Shown here one piece after another: positions 36,509 through 47,257 of a DNA stretch of 64,000 nucleotides (its first letter is position 1; each line of letters begins with the position of its first letter). The position numbers and the translations under genes are program-made. The stretch is from positions 434,001 to 498,000 of the forward strand of contig NW_023595242.1 in the NCBI RefSeq assembly GCF_014839805.1. The letters are read 5' to 3'. The notes beneath the pieces are model-generated. The model ran no database searches, was not told the DNA's origin, and saw only the letters and a list, made by a program, of their open reading frames with translations. The DNA comes from Manduca sexta (Eukaryota > Arthropoda > Insecta > Lepidoptera > Sphingidae).

Positions 36509-37817
36509 TAGATTGATAAATATTCTAAATCAAAACGATTGGTAATAAAATTAACTAAATTAATCAGTATAAGTAATTAATTAATTGATTAAATAACCGA
36601 TTCTCGTATCGGGTAGTATTCATGCAATAAAATTCACATTTACTAATTAGATATTGAAGTATTAACATAAATTCAAGGGCAATTGCTTGGGATTTAGGTA
36701 CGAAATGAATACATTTGTATTACTACGAACCCTTCTCTTATAACAGCATGTAGGTCCTCGATTTCGTGTGTGACATTTATTTATAGGTCTTGAGAAATAG
36801 TATATTATGTAAAACGTTAGTACAGTCAACGTTATTAAAGATGTAGTGCTAGCGAGTTAAATTCCAAATGAGAAAGCGTAGCAAAAAGTCTTTTGAATTT
36901 GGAATTAGTTAGTAGCATTCTAGAATAAGCTGGTATGATTTTAATATGACTTTGGACAACCCTAAAATCATTATGTCAATGACGGAATGTCAGTTAGGAC
37001 TTGCTTTTTGTGTATAACAGATTGATTTATTGGTGTAATTCTTTGTAAGGGCCTTTACTTCGAGTTCAATAAATACAGACACAATAGAAAACTACGTAAA
37101 TTTCCGTAGTTAAAACCATTCCTTGAAAACCTGCGCGTTATTCCAACGCCGACTGTACCACAAGCAATCGCTTCCACAACCGCAAACTATTCCAATTTCA
37201 AAAGTTTCATCCCCCCATTTTTCATTCCTTAGGGGATCAAGGAGCTCTGGGTAAGTGTCAACCGTTCGTAGTAAAAGGTTAACACTGCGAATGCTCGCGA
37301 ATTCAAAGTCTGACTTGATCGATGGGGTTTGCCCATTGGGTCTGTAGCCTTTTTTGTAGGTTATTTGCTTGAATATATAGTGTATTTTTTTATCGGAGGT
37401 AAACGAGTAAACACTTCACTTGATAGCAAGTGCTTCTAACAATACCAGAATTACTAATGGATTGCCGGTATTTAAGGAAGTTACGGTAATCTCTATGGAA
37501 AAATTCCTAATGGAAGGAGTTTGTTTAGTCTTCCGTTTAAATTTGATTTTTGTGTAGTGATATGCAAACTTCTGAAATAAATAAAATATTTTAAAATTGT
37601 CAAATTTATAATATTTAATTCGACAACAATCATTATTGATTTAATATACTTACTTAAATATGAAAAGAAAATATATTGTGAACAGTTTTTGTATATCTTA
37701 TTTAGTTATGGAAAACAATAGTGATTACAATTTATTACGGTTTATAAACTTTATACTAAAAAAAGTGTTTATTTTAAAACATTTCCTTTGCTTATAATTA
37801 TTTTTTTTTGTTCGCAG
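36509..37817. other. Region upstream of the TSPN-type gene exon; no exon confirmed
   Basis: A strong donor-like site (gggtaagt, GT at 37252) follows a pyrimidine tract and AG at 37232-37233. That could bound an 18-base exon or mark the end of a 5' leader exon, but the in-frame translation has no initiator and no signal peptide, so it is not called. The exon with the start codon of the downstream gene should lie somewhere upstream on this contig. Confidence 0.4.
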
Positions 37818-37882
37818 ATGTGTTTTGGCCTGTTCCTCTATGATGACAACAGCCGGCTTAGCGGATATTCTAGGCATAGGAG
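37818..37882 (+). CDS. Internal exon of a TSPN-type secreted protein (signal-peptide end)
   Basis: A pyrimidine tract and ttcgcag acceptor end at 37817, and the donor g|gtaact starts at 37883. In the frame that continues into the next exon it encodes CVLACSSMMTTAGLADILGIG. The hydrophobic CVLACSS... could be the end of a signal peptide, and LADILGIG would be the start of the mature protein. The exon ends with one base of a codon. The next exon begins with the other two (g+at = Asp), so phases agree and the joined reading is ...LGIG-DEHKLLDIG. In the other frame, starting at its first ATG, the join to the next exon gives a stop, which supports the chosen frame. The exon with the initiator methionine is not identified. 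MM within the exon is an alternative start but would lose the signal. Confidence 0.5.
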
Positions 37883-37929
37883 GTAACTAAAAAAATCCAT
37901 TAAAATAATTAGAATCATTCTAATCAATA

Positions 37930-38110
37930 CTTATAAATGCGAAAGTATCTTGGTCTGTTACGCTTCCACTACTGAACCACTGAATCGATTTCTATGGAAT
38001 TTGATATAGAGATAGTTTTAAACCCTGGGAAGAACATAGGTTATACAGCGGGTATTTTATTTCGGAAAAAACTCTTAAACGCGAGTGGAGTAACAACCTA
38101 TTTGAACTAT
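37930..38110 (-). repeat. Retroposon-tail fragment inside the intron, minus strand
   Basis: 'ttataaatgcgaaagtatct', 'gaaccactgaatcgatttct', 'tggaatttgatatagagata', 'aaaccctgggaagaacatag' is the antisense form of the common non-LTR tail. The open frames at 37994-38333 are translations of it and its flank, not exons. Confidence 0.55.
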
Positions 38111-38461
38111 AATTGTGCCAAGAACCAATTCATTAATAATAATGAAGAGCCCTTTTATGCCCCAGGCGGGCAATCGAGCAATTAGGTTACCTGAAAATCC
38201 AGTCTATTCACATTTAACATATTCTAGCCAGGTCAAGGTTAAAAACGTTTCTGAAGATAACATTCTTGGAAATATTTTTTCGCTAAAACCCTACCGTGTC
38301 TCTAGCCATTACCTTTGTATCTTGATTGTCTAAAACAGCTAAATTAATACAAAGGTGTGTCTTTGTGACTCATTTAAATTTCCTTCGTATTTATAAATGA
38401 GGTCTTTTTATGTAACTTTATTATAACAAGACAGTCGCAAGCTTACTTAATCTTGTTATTA

Positions 38462-38682
38462 TTAGTAACTGGCTTTTGCTCGCTGCTTCGCCCACGTGAA
38501 GGAGGTTTGTGAAATAAAAGTCCCTCTACATATTTTCTCGGGATAGAAACTAGCCTATAACCTTTCCAGGGTCTTAAACTATCTCCATACCAAATTTCAT
38601 AAAAATTCATTAAATAGATTTCGAGAAAATCGACAACATACAAGCAGACACAAAAGAGGACTTTGTTTTAGAATATGTATAG
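38462..38682 (+). repeat. Non-LTR 3' tail inside the intron
   Basis: 'ggcttttgctcgctgcttcg', 'cccacgtgaaggaggt', 'tctcgggatagaaactag', 'ccatacc aaatttcat' and 'gcagacacaaaagagg' follow the family order. The 66-codon minus-strand frame here belongs to the repeat. Confidence 0.6.
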
Positions 38683-39051
38683 ACATTTGCATTATTAATC
38701 ATACTGTGACACTGCCTTCGTCACCCTGGTTGGTAAGAAGTTGGTGTCCTAAGGTCCAGTAATGGTACTTTTCACACATGTCGCATATAATATACATGTG
38801 CGCTGTAACTTCAATAGACACCTTCATAAGAAATATGTTATAAAGCTTTCAAGTGTTTTACAATCGTCCGCCGCTTGACATCAAGCCCTCCTATGGCATT
38901 CATGCATTGAATTAAAAATCAAAATGCAACCTGAACTGGGCTTGAACCTAAGACATCGCAGTCAATAACTAATATTGTGTTGCTAATAAACCACGGACTG
39001 ATGAAGAAGATATTTTGTTATCAAAACTAACAATGATTTATTTTGTTTCAG

Positions 39052-39623
39052 ATGAACATAAACTTCTCGATATAGGCAGTTTACCACCAAATGTTTCACC
39101 GATAGATGGTCTAGATGATTTTCCAGCTATGAGCCTTGGTGATAATGTTATTACAATACCTATACAAAAGCTTTCAATTAGCGACAAGACTATACAACCA
39201 CCGTACATAATAAATGCAATATTCAAACTAAACGAAGTATCACAATCATGCATATTCTCAATTCTCGATGAGAAAAATAACACAGTTATCAATTTGTGTG
39301 TACTATCAGTCGGGCCATCTTTTACAAGAGCCGCTATAAGTGGAAATGCAATAGAATCAGTTATAAAAAGCAGGAAAATCGAGATAGATAAAAACATAGA
39401 ATTAGAAAACAAATGGAGTCAGATATTAGTGTTCGTTAATTACGATTCAGTTAAAATACTTATGTACACACTAGAGACAGATGATGGTGTGAAATGTATG
39501 GACCGGCTAAGATGCGAGGAGAACAAGGAAATAGAACGTGTACAGCTACCAGAAATGTACTTCGACAAGGATTATAAATTGGTTTTAGGCAACCCGTTTA
39601 CAGCAACAGAGAAGAGTTTAAGT
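39052..39623 (+). CDS. TSPN/laminin-G-like domain exon of a multiplexin-like (collagen XV/XVIII type) protein
   Basis: This is the longest open frame in the window that behaves like an exon: acceptor ttttgtttcag, 572 bases, donor agt|gtaagt. It encodes about 190 residues, DEHKLLDIGSLPPNVSPIDG to TATEKSLS. The layout fits a thrombospondin N-terminal-like domain: a short lead (LPPNVSPIDGLDDFPAMSLG), a first strand run (PPYIINAIFKLN), CIFSILDEKNNTVINLCVLS, then ENKWSQILVFVNYDSVKILM at the place of the family's 'W..lalsv.....lyvD' block, and YKLVLGNPF at the place of 'glflg'. Several cysteines (SQSC, NLC, VKC, LRC) could form the domain's disulfides. In type XV/XVIII collagens this domain follows the signal peptide and precedes the Gly-X-Y chain in the extracellular matrix. 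No Gly-X-Y exon is visible downstream. Thrombospondin, NELL or another TSPN protein remain possible. Confidence 0.6.
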
Positions 39624-39718
39624 GTAAGTTCTCAATATAATTATTTACAAGTTTAAACGAAGAAAGCCAGGTTCTTAACAAGGGCCACTATTGATGCTTT
39701 TGGTATTTTTTGTTGCAG

Positions 39719-39742
39719 TGCATAAACAAACTACGATTTTTG
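39719..39742 (+). CDS. Possible short last exon of the TSPN domain
   Basis: An acceptor ttttttgttgcag ends at 39718, 95 bases after the previous donor. In the same phase it reads CINKLRFL, just what the end of laminin-G/TSPN folds shows after the 'glflg' strand (family pattern F.G.I..L.). A weak donor (gtagtt) follows at 39743. If that donor is not used, the frame runs on to a stop at 39961 but becomes AT-driven, hydrophobic and unlike any domain. The short exon is therefore an inference from the domain fit. Confidence 0.35.
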
Positions 39743-40954
39743 GTAGTTACTCTGTTATTAAATTCTATAATTTGCAGTGATTTATTGCAATTTAATCAAA
39801 TGTTTGTCTTTATATTTTTGAAGAAACGATTTTATGAAAATTTTAATTTAAGGGCCTTCAAGTATTCCGTCATCTTACATAATTCCGAATTAGTTATAAG
39901 ATACATCTATGTCTATTTTGATTTAGTCACAGCCTTGTGTTACGATTATTTGTGGTGGTAGCGCATCATTCCATCGAGCAAGTGGCTTTCTCTTCTCATC
40001 ATTAATTTATATCAAAAATCCCAATCCTGACATTAAAAATAAAATGCAACTTCCTACATTTTAGAATATACATCAAAACATTAATATTCTTAACTGTAAC
40101 ATCTGTTATCTCGAAATTCATCACATAGCGAGGGCGTCGAATATTCAAAGGTACATAAGCACGGTGTATTAAAGCTCCGACTTGGCTATAAAGGAAGGAA
40201 GTAGTTTGTTCGCGAACATTTAACATTTTTGAATGTACCTGCGCCTCACAAAGAGACATTTTGCTGAAATTATACGCAGTTAATTTCACGTATTGTCGTA
40301 TTTACCTCTGAATTCTGAATTTCTCTACGTACATTCGCAGTATGTCCTTTAGTTGGCGCTTACTTCGGTGTAATTTTGCTGTACTGAATTTTACTTTTGT
40401 CTCATATAGTCTGGAATATTTAGAACGTGGTTGGGTTTCTTATTCTATTATTATTGATTTCTTAAGAATTTATTATTTTAGTGGCGTCGTAGTTATGTTG
40501 TTTAGGTTAGATTTACAGTTTTCGATCTACATTATGTATAATATAACATCTGCTCCGGATTCTGTTAAAAATATTACGTATTCATTCATTACTTACTAAA
40601 ATATCCTTAACTTATTCAATATATTTACTAAATCTATATTTATGCGTGTGTTTGAATAAATCTCCTGACGTAATTTGTTTCCTAGTACACCTCCTATTAT
40701 TTTCCTCTTCCGTAGACGTGTTTTAAAAATATATATGCTCCGCCTTGTAAATCGACGCATTTAATGTATGTTTAGCACCTATTTACTCCAAAATTATGAA
40801 ATATATAAAAAATATCATCATATTTCTGCAATATGTTACTTTAACTTTGGTAGTTTTTTTTTTTGTAGTGTGGATTAGAATAATTTGCAACCACGTTATT
40901 AAATAAATAAATAAAAATAGATCATGCTTTGGAAGATCCTTTTTTTAACAAAAT
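39743..40954. other. Probable intron downstream of the TSPN exons
   Basis: It is AT-rich with no further exon recognised. The frames at 40002-40289 (minus) and 40342-40599 (plus) are isoleucine/tyrosine/phenylalanine-rich without motifs. If the gene continues as a collagen, its Gly-X-Y exons were not found in the rest of contig C. Confidence 0.4.
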
Positions 40955-41123
40955 CTGGAAACATATCACTTTTGAGCTAAGTCACTTTAGTTCTAATCTG
41001 GAAACATATCACTTTTGAGTTAAGTCACTTTAGTTCTTATCTGGAAACATATCACTTTTGAGTTAAGTCACTTTAGTTCTAATCAGGAAACATATCACTT
41101 TTGAGTTAAGTCACTTTAGTTCT
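40955..41123. repeat. Minisatellite, 43-bp unit, four copies
   Basis: The unit is 'ctggaaacatatcacttttg', 'agttaagtcactttagttct', 'aat', repeated four times without gaps, the last copy lacking only its three final bases. Differences are few: agctaag in unit 1, 'tat' for 'aat' at the end of unit 2, and 'tcagg' for 'tctgg' at the start of unit 4. Such near identity suggests recent expansion. No function is evident. Confidence 0.95.
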
Positions 41124-41454
41124 CAAGGTGCTATATACTAAAATAATTAGCACCGTCATCTACCTCGGACTTAATCTAAACAAACACAGAGCGTGAAGTA
41201 ACTCGCTTTGTACTAACACCTAAGGTGCTGAGGTAATTATATTGTCTACACGGTAATATATTTTCGTTTATTATTGTGATAAGCACTAATACATTTATGC
41301 AAAGATCTTATTGAAAGGATGAGCGGGTAGAATAAAAACTAATTAATTAAAAACATTTGCTCGATCTAGCGCGATCCGCAATATGCGATGTCGTTAGTGT
41401 TATAAGTTAATTGAGTAGTTTTATAGTTACCCACTAGCTATTTATATAAAGCTG

Positions 41455-41650
41455 AGGGCCTGATTTACTACAAAAAAAAATATAAAAGTGTGACTTTTAT
41501 TGTTATAACATTAAGGGCCTGTGTTACTATTAAAGTAATTATAGTGTGAATTTTGTATTTGATCGGCTAATATCTTTATTTTCTCTATCTTTGATTTACA
41601 TTTATGTGACGAGTAGAATTTACTAAAATTTATGAAACAGGTCCTGACTG
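41455..41650. mobile_element. Probable MITE with GGGCCTG termini
   Basis: The motif 'aagggcctgtgttactatta' (41513) is answered by 'taaaatttatgaaacaggtc' (about 41626) in inverted form, and a further 'gagggcctgatttactac' starts at 41455, suggesting two nested or adjacent copies. Non-coding. Confidence 0.4.
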
Positions 41651-42345
41651 TATTAATAAAGTAGAAGAGACAAAACATCAAAATTTTGATACTAGTAGAA
41701 TAACATTTTAGTCAGCTTAAAAGAGGCAGTATTTAGCAATGCACCCGAATCGAATGGGCTTGCACCACTCTATCAAAACTGGTATGAAATTCTACAAATG
41801 CGATTATGAATAAAGATAAATCCAATAAAGACAATTTAAAACTCTTGTTTATGGGCGTCATCAGCCAAATTCCCCAAAGATTTAACTTTTTTTAATTCAA
41901 GTACAATAAATATTAAAATGTTTGTTTACCTTTAAAACAAATTCTTTATAACTTGTATCAGTCGATCCACTTTCTTTATATCAGCGGTCGGCTGTAACAG
42001 AAACGCTCCGCGAATCACAATATCGCAGTATCTTCTTTATTAACGCAGTAATTAAGTTTTGTAAATAAGTCTGATTCATAAGCCAGGGAAGTATTATAAT
42101 TATACTGAATGTGATAATATTAACACATAGATAGCAGAGGTCAAAATATATTGCACATTTCCATGTTTTTGTGATTATAAGGTAATGTTTACATTAAGAT
42201 TACGGTTGGTTCGATGATTTCTGTGAAATTAGTGATTTGTGATAAATGGTGTGACACAATTATGTTTTATCAAACTCCGTATTAACATGTATATGTATAC
42301 TGTATAGTAAGGCGAATATACATAAATAAACATCACGCCTTGATC
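41651..42345. other. AT-rich non-coding stretch
   Basis: No exon or repeat was recognised. Confidence 0.5.
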
Positions 42346-42349
42346 TCCA

Positions 42350-42535
42350 AAAGTGTTAGCAGAGGTGCTACCAGGGCGCCCATTTTATGCCATATATGTT
42401 CCGTCCCTTGATGTGATAGGGCGTGAGTATATCCCTATATCGGGCACAAATTCTAGACTCCGGGCTGATACTTAGTACAATCACTTCGCCCGATCCGGGT
42501 TTTGGACCCGGGACCTCAACGGTCACTGTTCTCGA
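42350..42535 (-). repeat. Second SINE type with tRNA-like B-box, minus strand
   Basis: On the minus strand it has 'gaggtcccgggtccaaaaccc', then 'ggatcgggcgaagtgattgt', 'tcagcccggagtctagaatt', 'tgtgcccgatatagggatat' and 'gcgccctggtagcacctctg'. The same blocks in the same order are at 63150-63362. The 'gacctcaacggtca' head looks tRNA-like but does not fold into a full tRNA. Confidence 0.6.
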
Positions 42536-42728
42536 ACTTACCTTTCCGTAGTAAGCCCGCCGTTTGTGGAAAACATGGACGATGCTATTGCGGCTCCTGC
42601 AGTTAATATTATAGTCGAAATCAGTAATAAAGCTGGAATACTAAGAAAACGGGGATATAAAAATTTACATAAAGACAGATTCAGTCAACAAAAAATTGAT
42701 AAAAAATAACTTCTTAAGACCACATTTC

Positions 42729-42941
42729 CATGATAATCGGTTCGAGCGCAGCGATCGTTATTAAATAAGTGCACGAGCGCACTGTGAGTGCATTGCGTAT
42801 GCCTTTGTCTTTGTCAAAAAGCCGACAATTGACGAAGCACAGTCGAGCACGAACCGAACACGGCCTAACTCTCGGCGCGCTCGTTCGAGGCTCGAAGACA
42901 GTCTACACTACACGAATTCGTGCTCGGCTCGTTCTTGATAG
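42729..42941. other. CpG-rich patch just upstream of a SINE
   Basis: It is clearly richer in CG dinucleotides than its flanks ('cgagcgcagcgatcg', 'gcacgagcgcactg', 'cggcgcgctcgttcgaggct'), with the inverted pair cgagcacgaa / ttcgtgctcg. The 69-codon frame at 42769-42978 runs into the SINE. It may be a GC-rich repeat, a promoter-like patch or an exon remnant; there is no way to decide by eye. Confidence 0.3.
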
Positions 42942-43256
42942 TGGCGACAGCCTAGTTGGTTGTGAAACGGACTGCTGAGACGAATGACAGCATGTTCGAA
43001 AACCAAGGGCACACACCACTGACTTTTCTAAAATTATGCGTGCATTCTTTCTTTATTATCGCTTGCTTTAACGGTGAAGGAAAACATCGTGAGGAAATCT
43101 GCATACCGGAGAAGTTCTTCATAGGAATTTCGAGGGTACGCGGAGTCTTCCCATCCGCACTGGGACAGTGTGGTGGACTTAAACCTAATCCCTCTCAATA
43201 GTAGAGGTGGCCAACAGTGGGACAGTATATAATATAAGGCTGATATTATTATTATA
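42942..43256 (+). repeat. tRNA-derived SINE, near full length
   Basis: Head 'ggcgacagcctagttggttg', 'ggactgctgagacgaatgac', B-box-like 'catgttcgaaaacc' (mutated), 'gcacacaccactgac', the body 'ttaacggtgaaggaaaacat', 'ccgcactgggacagtgtgg', and a tail with an internal deletion ('agaggtggccaacagtggga' lacks the usual cccgtgcccag). It ends with 'ggctgatattattatta'. Confidence 0.85.
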
Positions 43257-43544
43257 TCGTACTTGACGCGTAAGCGTTAACGCACCTTTATAAATAATAT
43301 GTGTTACACTAAATATCAATAGGGGTATTTGCACGTCAAGTCATCACTTGTGACGAATTAATGAACAAAGGATTAATGTACCGCATATTAATTATTTGAT
43401 TATGTTTATCGAAACGCAGTGCAGGTTTACCAGTTATGTGTAAAACATTGTAACCAATTAGGTGATTGTGTTGTAATCCCGATGTATCGGTGTGTTGATT
43501 AGGGTTTAATTTGATAAGCTGCTGTTGGTGGTAGGATGTATTTT

Positions 43545-43765
43545 ATACGCCCGGATAGCGACTACGGTACACAAGGTGTTCAACCCCGCCATAGTGGCCC
43601 ACGTAAGTGTGTTGTATTCCGGGATCAGCCTGTGTATATCCGGGCCCGTCAGGCCGGCATAATTATGTCGACTGCCAAGGGGTAATCTTGAGTCTGTCGA
43701 GATTCTATTGGACCCCCACTTACCATCAGGAGCAGTGAGGTCACTTCGTCGTAAAAAAAAAGTTT
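43545..43765 (+). repeat. Retroposon-like repeat (gtcgactg family), best copy
   Basis: 'acgcccggatagcgactacg', 'ccgccatagtggcccacgta', 'attccgggatcagcctgtg', 'gtcaggccggcataattatg', 'tcgactgccaaggggtaatc', 'gagattctattggaccccca', 'cttaccatcaggagcagtga', 'ggtcacttcgtcg', then nine A. The A-run end suggests RNA-mediated copying. It is the reference for copies at 18297, 26195, 47878 and, inverted, 58225. Confidence 0.65.
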
Positions 43766-45055
43766 ATAAAACAGTATCAGTAAAATTATTATAGCTTAAT
43801 CAGGAAAATAAAAACCTCGCCATGTTGTGGTAAAATATGGAACTAATTTGTATTGAAAACGATGACTTTAAAACACATCAAAACAGGTTTTTTATTCTGG
43901 TCAGGTTAAACCTATATTGCTCGCGGCTTTGTCCACGTAGGAACTTAGTTCCGAAAGATAATGTAACGTGTACTGCCCTCTATACAAGGTCATTTTGACA
44001 TCGAGTTACTAAATGAAACCACATACTTGTTTACTTGGAAATAACACTTCACAAAAAGTTACTTGATCCTTAGATGTAAAATAAAAAAGTTAAAATTTCG
44101 AACTAAATAAATATCAATAAAAAGTGATTTTAATTTTACGCGCTCTAAAGCCACTACTACTACTCAAAGACAATTTGTTGCAGCAGCAACATCATACTTT
44201 CAGTCAGAAATACACCCACGCACACGCCATATTCGCAAAATAATAAAAAAATCTGAAAACTAAAACCAGGATTTTTCGTGAAAATATTCGTTATTAATGG
44301 ATGATTTTCGGCACAATGTCAGCAAAGGTGAAGACGAGTATGTGATTTCATTTAGTAGCGCAATGTCAAAATGACCCTGCATACTATTGATAATTAAAAT
44401 AGTATCAATTTTAGTAAAGCAGTTTCGTATACTAATACCTACTTATATACTATCAATTTGAGTTTATTAATTTGTCACACTATAACATAATAGGCATAAC
44501 CTAATAATTTAATGAAAGCTTAAATAGTACAAAAAACATTTTCTAGATATATAAAAATAAAGGACGAATTACACGTTAACATAACCTAAAACAGCAAAAT
44601 CCACATTTGCGGCAGAAAATAAATTCGCATTTAAGTTAAAATTAGGGACTAAACTATGTTTCATAGCAGTCGGCGTTTCTATTTATTCCAAACTTATAAC
44701 TAAATTATCCAAACAAGACCACGTGTTACCGAATTTATTGTATGTTCAATTTACTGTTCATTGTTATCGCCTTAGTTTATGTTAGCATGTGTTACATTAC
44801 TGATAATGTTTAGGGAATTTTCCCTCCTTTCAAATATTACCAGTAATGTATTCTCTCTGTTACTTTTATGTTTTACTGTAGACAATCCCTAACCAATAAT
44901 AAGATTGTTTTTTACTAAGATATTATAACAACAATGATAGAGAGTTAGGTCCATAAAATCTACCGCGATATTTGTAGTGATGCGACAAATTGAACTCTCG
45001 GCACTTTCTTTGCCACAAAAGCTGTGAATATTTGAATATCTGTAATATGCCTTTG
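43766..45055. other. AT-rich stretch with a short retroposon scrap
   Basis: A fragment at about 43915-43985 ('attgctcgcggctttgtcca') is a start of the common non-LTR tail. No exon is supported in the rest. Confidence 0.5.
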
Positions 45056-45218
45056 ACTAGCTTTTTCCTGCAGTTCCGCTCAGGTGAAATTTTTTTTCAC
45101 GTGGGCGGAGTAATGTGGCTTCCTGTTAGTAAAAAAAAGTAAATCAGTTAAGTAGTTCCTGAGATTAGCGCGTTCAAACAAACAAACTATTTAGCTTTAT
45201 ATTCTAGTACAGATATTA
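45056..45218 (+). repeat. Non-LTR 3' tail, internally shortened
   Basis: It has 'gactagctttttcctgcagt', 'tccgctcaggtgaaatttt', then 'gtagttcctgagattagcgc' and 'gttcaaacaaacaaact', ending at 'ttctagtacagatatt'. The middle of the consensus is missing. Confidence 0.5.
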
Positions 45219-45454
45219 TGTATTGTATGACTAGCTACAGTTAACTGCACCGTGTATAATTGTTATGTATTAATTCTACTCATGCTCTCGTTATTGTCAA
45301 ACGCCATGGCGATTATAAATAATGCAATTTAAAAAAAATGTGAAATCCTGAGTGCATCGACCGTAAAATTACTATTTTATGTTCTTGTAAAAAATGTAAT
45401 CTCACTATAAAGTGGTTTAAAAAACATTTTTAAGGATTTTATAGCCTTTTTTAC

Positions 45455-45585
45455 ATTTTAATTTTCTCCCGACGTTTTGAAGAACCCTTTGGTGTATTAC
45501 AATATAAAAAATCGCGATGAAATCAGTAAAAATAGTCTTATTTCAATGTTTCACATTCGATAAACACAAGAAATCATTAGATATA
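45455..45585 (+). repeat. Single diverged unit of the 'cccgacgtttcgaag' repeat
   Basis: 'ttttctcccgacgttttgaaga', later 'aaaaatcgcgatgaaatcag' and 'tatttcaatgtttcacattc', parallels one arm and flank of the hairpin at 19880-20070. Here it is not inverted-paired. Confidence 0.45.
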
Positions 45586-46270
45586 ACATGGTTTACAATA
45601 CAATTTAAAACTAACTACATACAAGTTAGCTATAGTTGTAAAACTATTTTTTTTTTTTAAGTATTTATTGAATCTATTACGTTGTATCTGTACGTCTCAA
45701 TATATTTGTATAAGGTATAGGTTTTTGTAGCTTCAATACAAGGAAAAGTTATTCGTATTTCTACCTATACGAACAGACTATTATTATCCAAATAAATAAC
45801 AAACACAAAGAAACTAATAACGTTATTTAGATCTTTTTTATTCCATTTCTATATACAAGATAACCTACTATAACAAAAAGCTTCAAATCTATAAAAATAT
45901 TACTAACGAAATAATATATGTTCTTTAAATAAATAGCTAGCTCTTAGAATAAAATATTATATCCCTAAAGCATTATTAATTAACCCACGAACAAACCTAA
46001 GGCACTACGATAGTTAATATTAAATCGTTAAGCAGTTTTTAATGAATTGTAAAAGTTTAAGTAACAGGTAAAGTAAAATTAAAGCTGCCATAACACAAAC
46101 GTTACTTAAGTAAAAGCGATATGAGTTGCCGCAACACAAACGTCACTTAAGTAAAAGCCATAAAAAAATACCAATACAAAACGTCATATTTTAGCAAAAC
46201 GGTAACAGTAAATGTGACTGTTTCTATATGAAGAAACTGAATGTAAATGAACAAAAATAAATAGCTATTA
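45586..46270. other. AT-rich non-coding stretch
   Basis: A local direct repeat of 'gccgcaacacaaacgtcactt aagtaaaagc' type occurs at about 46085 and 46130 (roughly 45 bp apart). Nothing else is recognised. Confidence 0.4.
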
Positions 46271-46407
46271 GGTGAAGGAAAACATCGCGAGGTATCTGTC
46301 TACCCGCACTAGACCAGCGTGGCGGACTACGGCCTAAGACCCTCTCAGCTAAGGAGGCCCAGAGACTCAGCAATAGGCAGTATATAAAACAGGCCAGATA
46401 TTATTTA
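46271..46407 (+). repeat. 5'-truncated SINE copy
   Basis: It starts in the body ('ggtgaaggaaaacatcgcga'), then 'cccgcactagaccagcgtgg', 'ggcctaagaccctctcag', 'agcaataggcagtatataaa' and 'caggccagatatta'. The tRNA-like head is missing and the body has an internal deletion. Confidence 0.65.
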
Positions 46408-47255
46408 AATACTCATCTCTCAAAACAATACTATATTCATAGAGTATTTTTGTACAACCCACGAATGAACCTGACGCGGTGCGATAAATATGTCGTTTAG
46501 ACTAACTGGTCAAAAAAAAGCAATTTAAAAAAATCCATTATTCGTGCCGCAATCTAGTTAGCTCTGTTTTGCATGACAGCCTTGGAGGCTTTATATATGG
46601 ACCCGAATGATAAACGAAATAAAATACCATTTTATGAATGGGATTTTAGATATTATTTTAGTTTACACTTCCATGAACAGACGAGCTAAATGCTAATTTG
46701 ATTGATGGTAACCATTACAACGTTGAATTTCGAAGCTCTGTATGCTGCCGAACTGTGCTCTTGGTCATAAAAATGATGCATTGTTGAATTTATATATTCT
46801 ATACGCATAATTTTAGAAGTATTTCAATTTATGCATTTACCTATTTCTAAAATTGAAATTAAAAATAATCTAATAATTTAGAACCACAATCATCTATTTT
46901 TTTGCTTCACATGTTCGTTGTTATTTCTACATCATGACTAATTAGCACAAGTTACCAAAACGGTATTCCTATTCGATTAAATTCTACAATAAAACAGTGT
47001 ATCAATTAAATCCATAAAGCGATTACTTCGTATCAATACGAAGCCAGTTTCAATTTTTATACCTACACTGTGAACTGAAGGAAAATCCAATTTTCTCTCG
47101 CAACAGATCCGTTTTTTATTTGCGGCTTGCACTTTCAATGGGACAATATTACACATACAATCTGGGCTTTGCGAGTTTCATCGCGTCAGTAAATTTCTAT
47201 TTACCGGTATTTATCATTATTGGACGTTGTGGCTTGGTAAAGGGATGATAAAAAT
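46408..47255. other. AT-rich non-coding stretch
   Basis: No exon or repeat was recognised. Confidence 0.5.
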
Positions 47256-47257
47256 GT

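Noticed and set aside
37234..37251. 18-base exon before the strong donor at 37252
   Set aside because: The phase-compatible translation has no start codon or signal peptide and no homology that I can see; kept only as a remark.
39038..39412. 124-codon minus-strand frame opposite the TSPN exon
   Set aside because: It is a shadow of the plus-strand exon, which has both splice signals and a domain pattern.
39719..39961. Full 81-codon continuation of the third TSPN exon to the stop at 39961
   Set aside because: After CINKLRFL the residues become AT-driven and domain-less, so a donor at 39743 or elsewhere is more likely.
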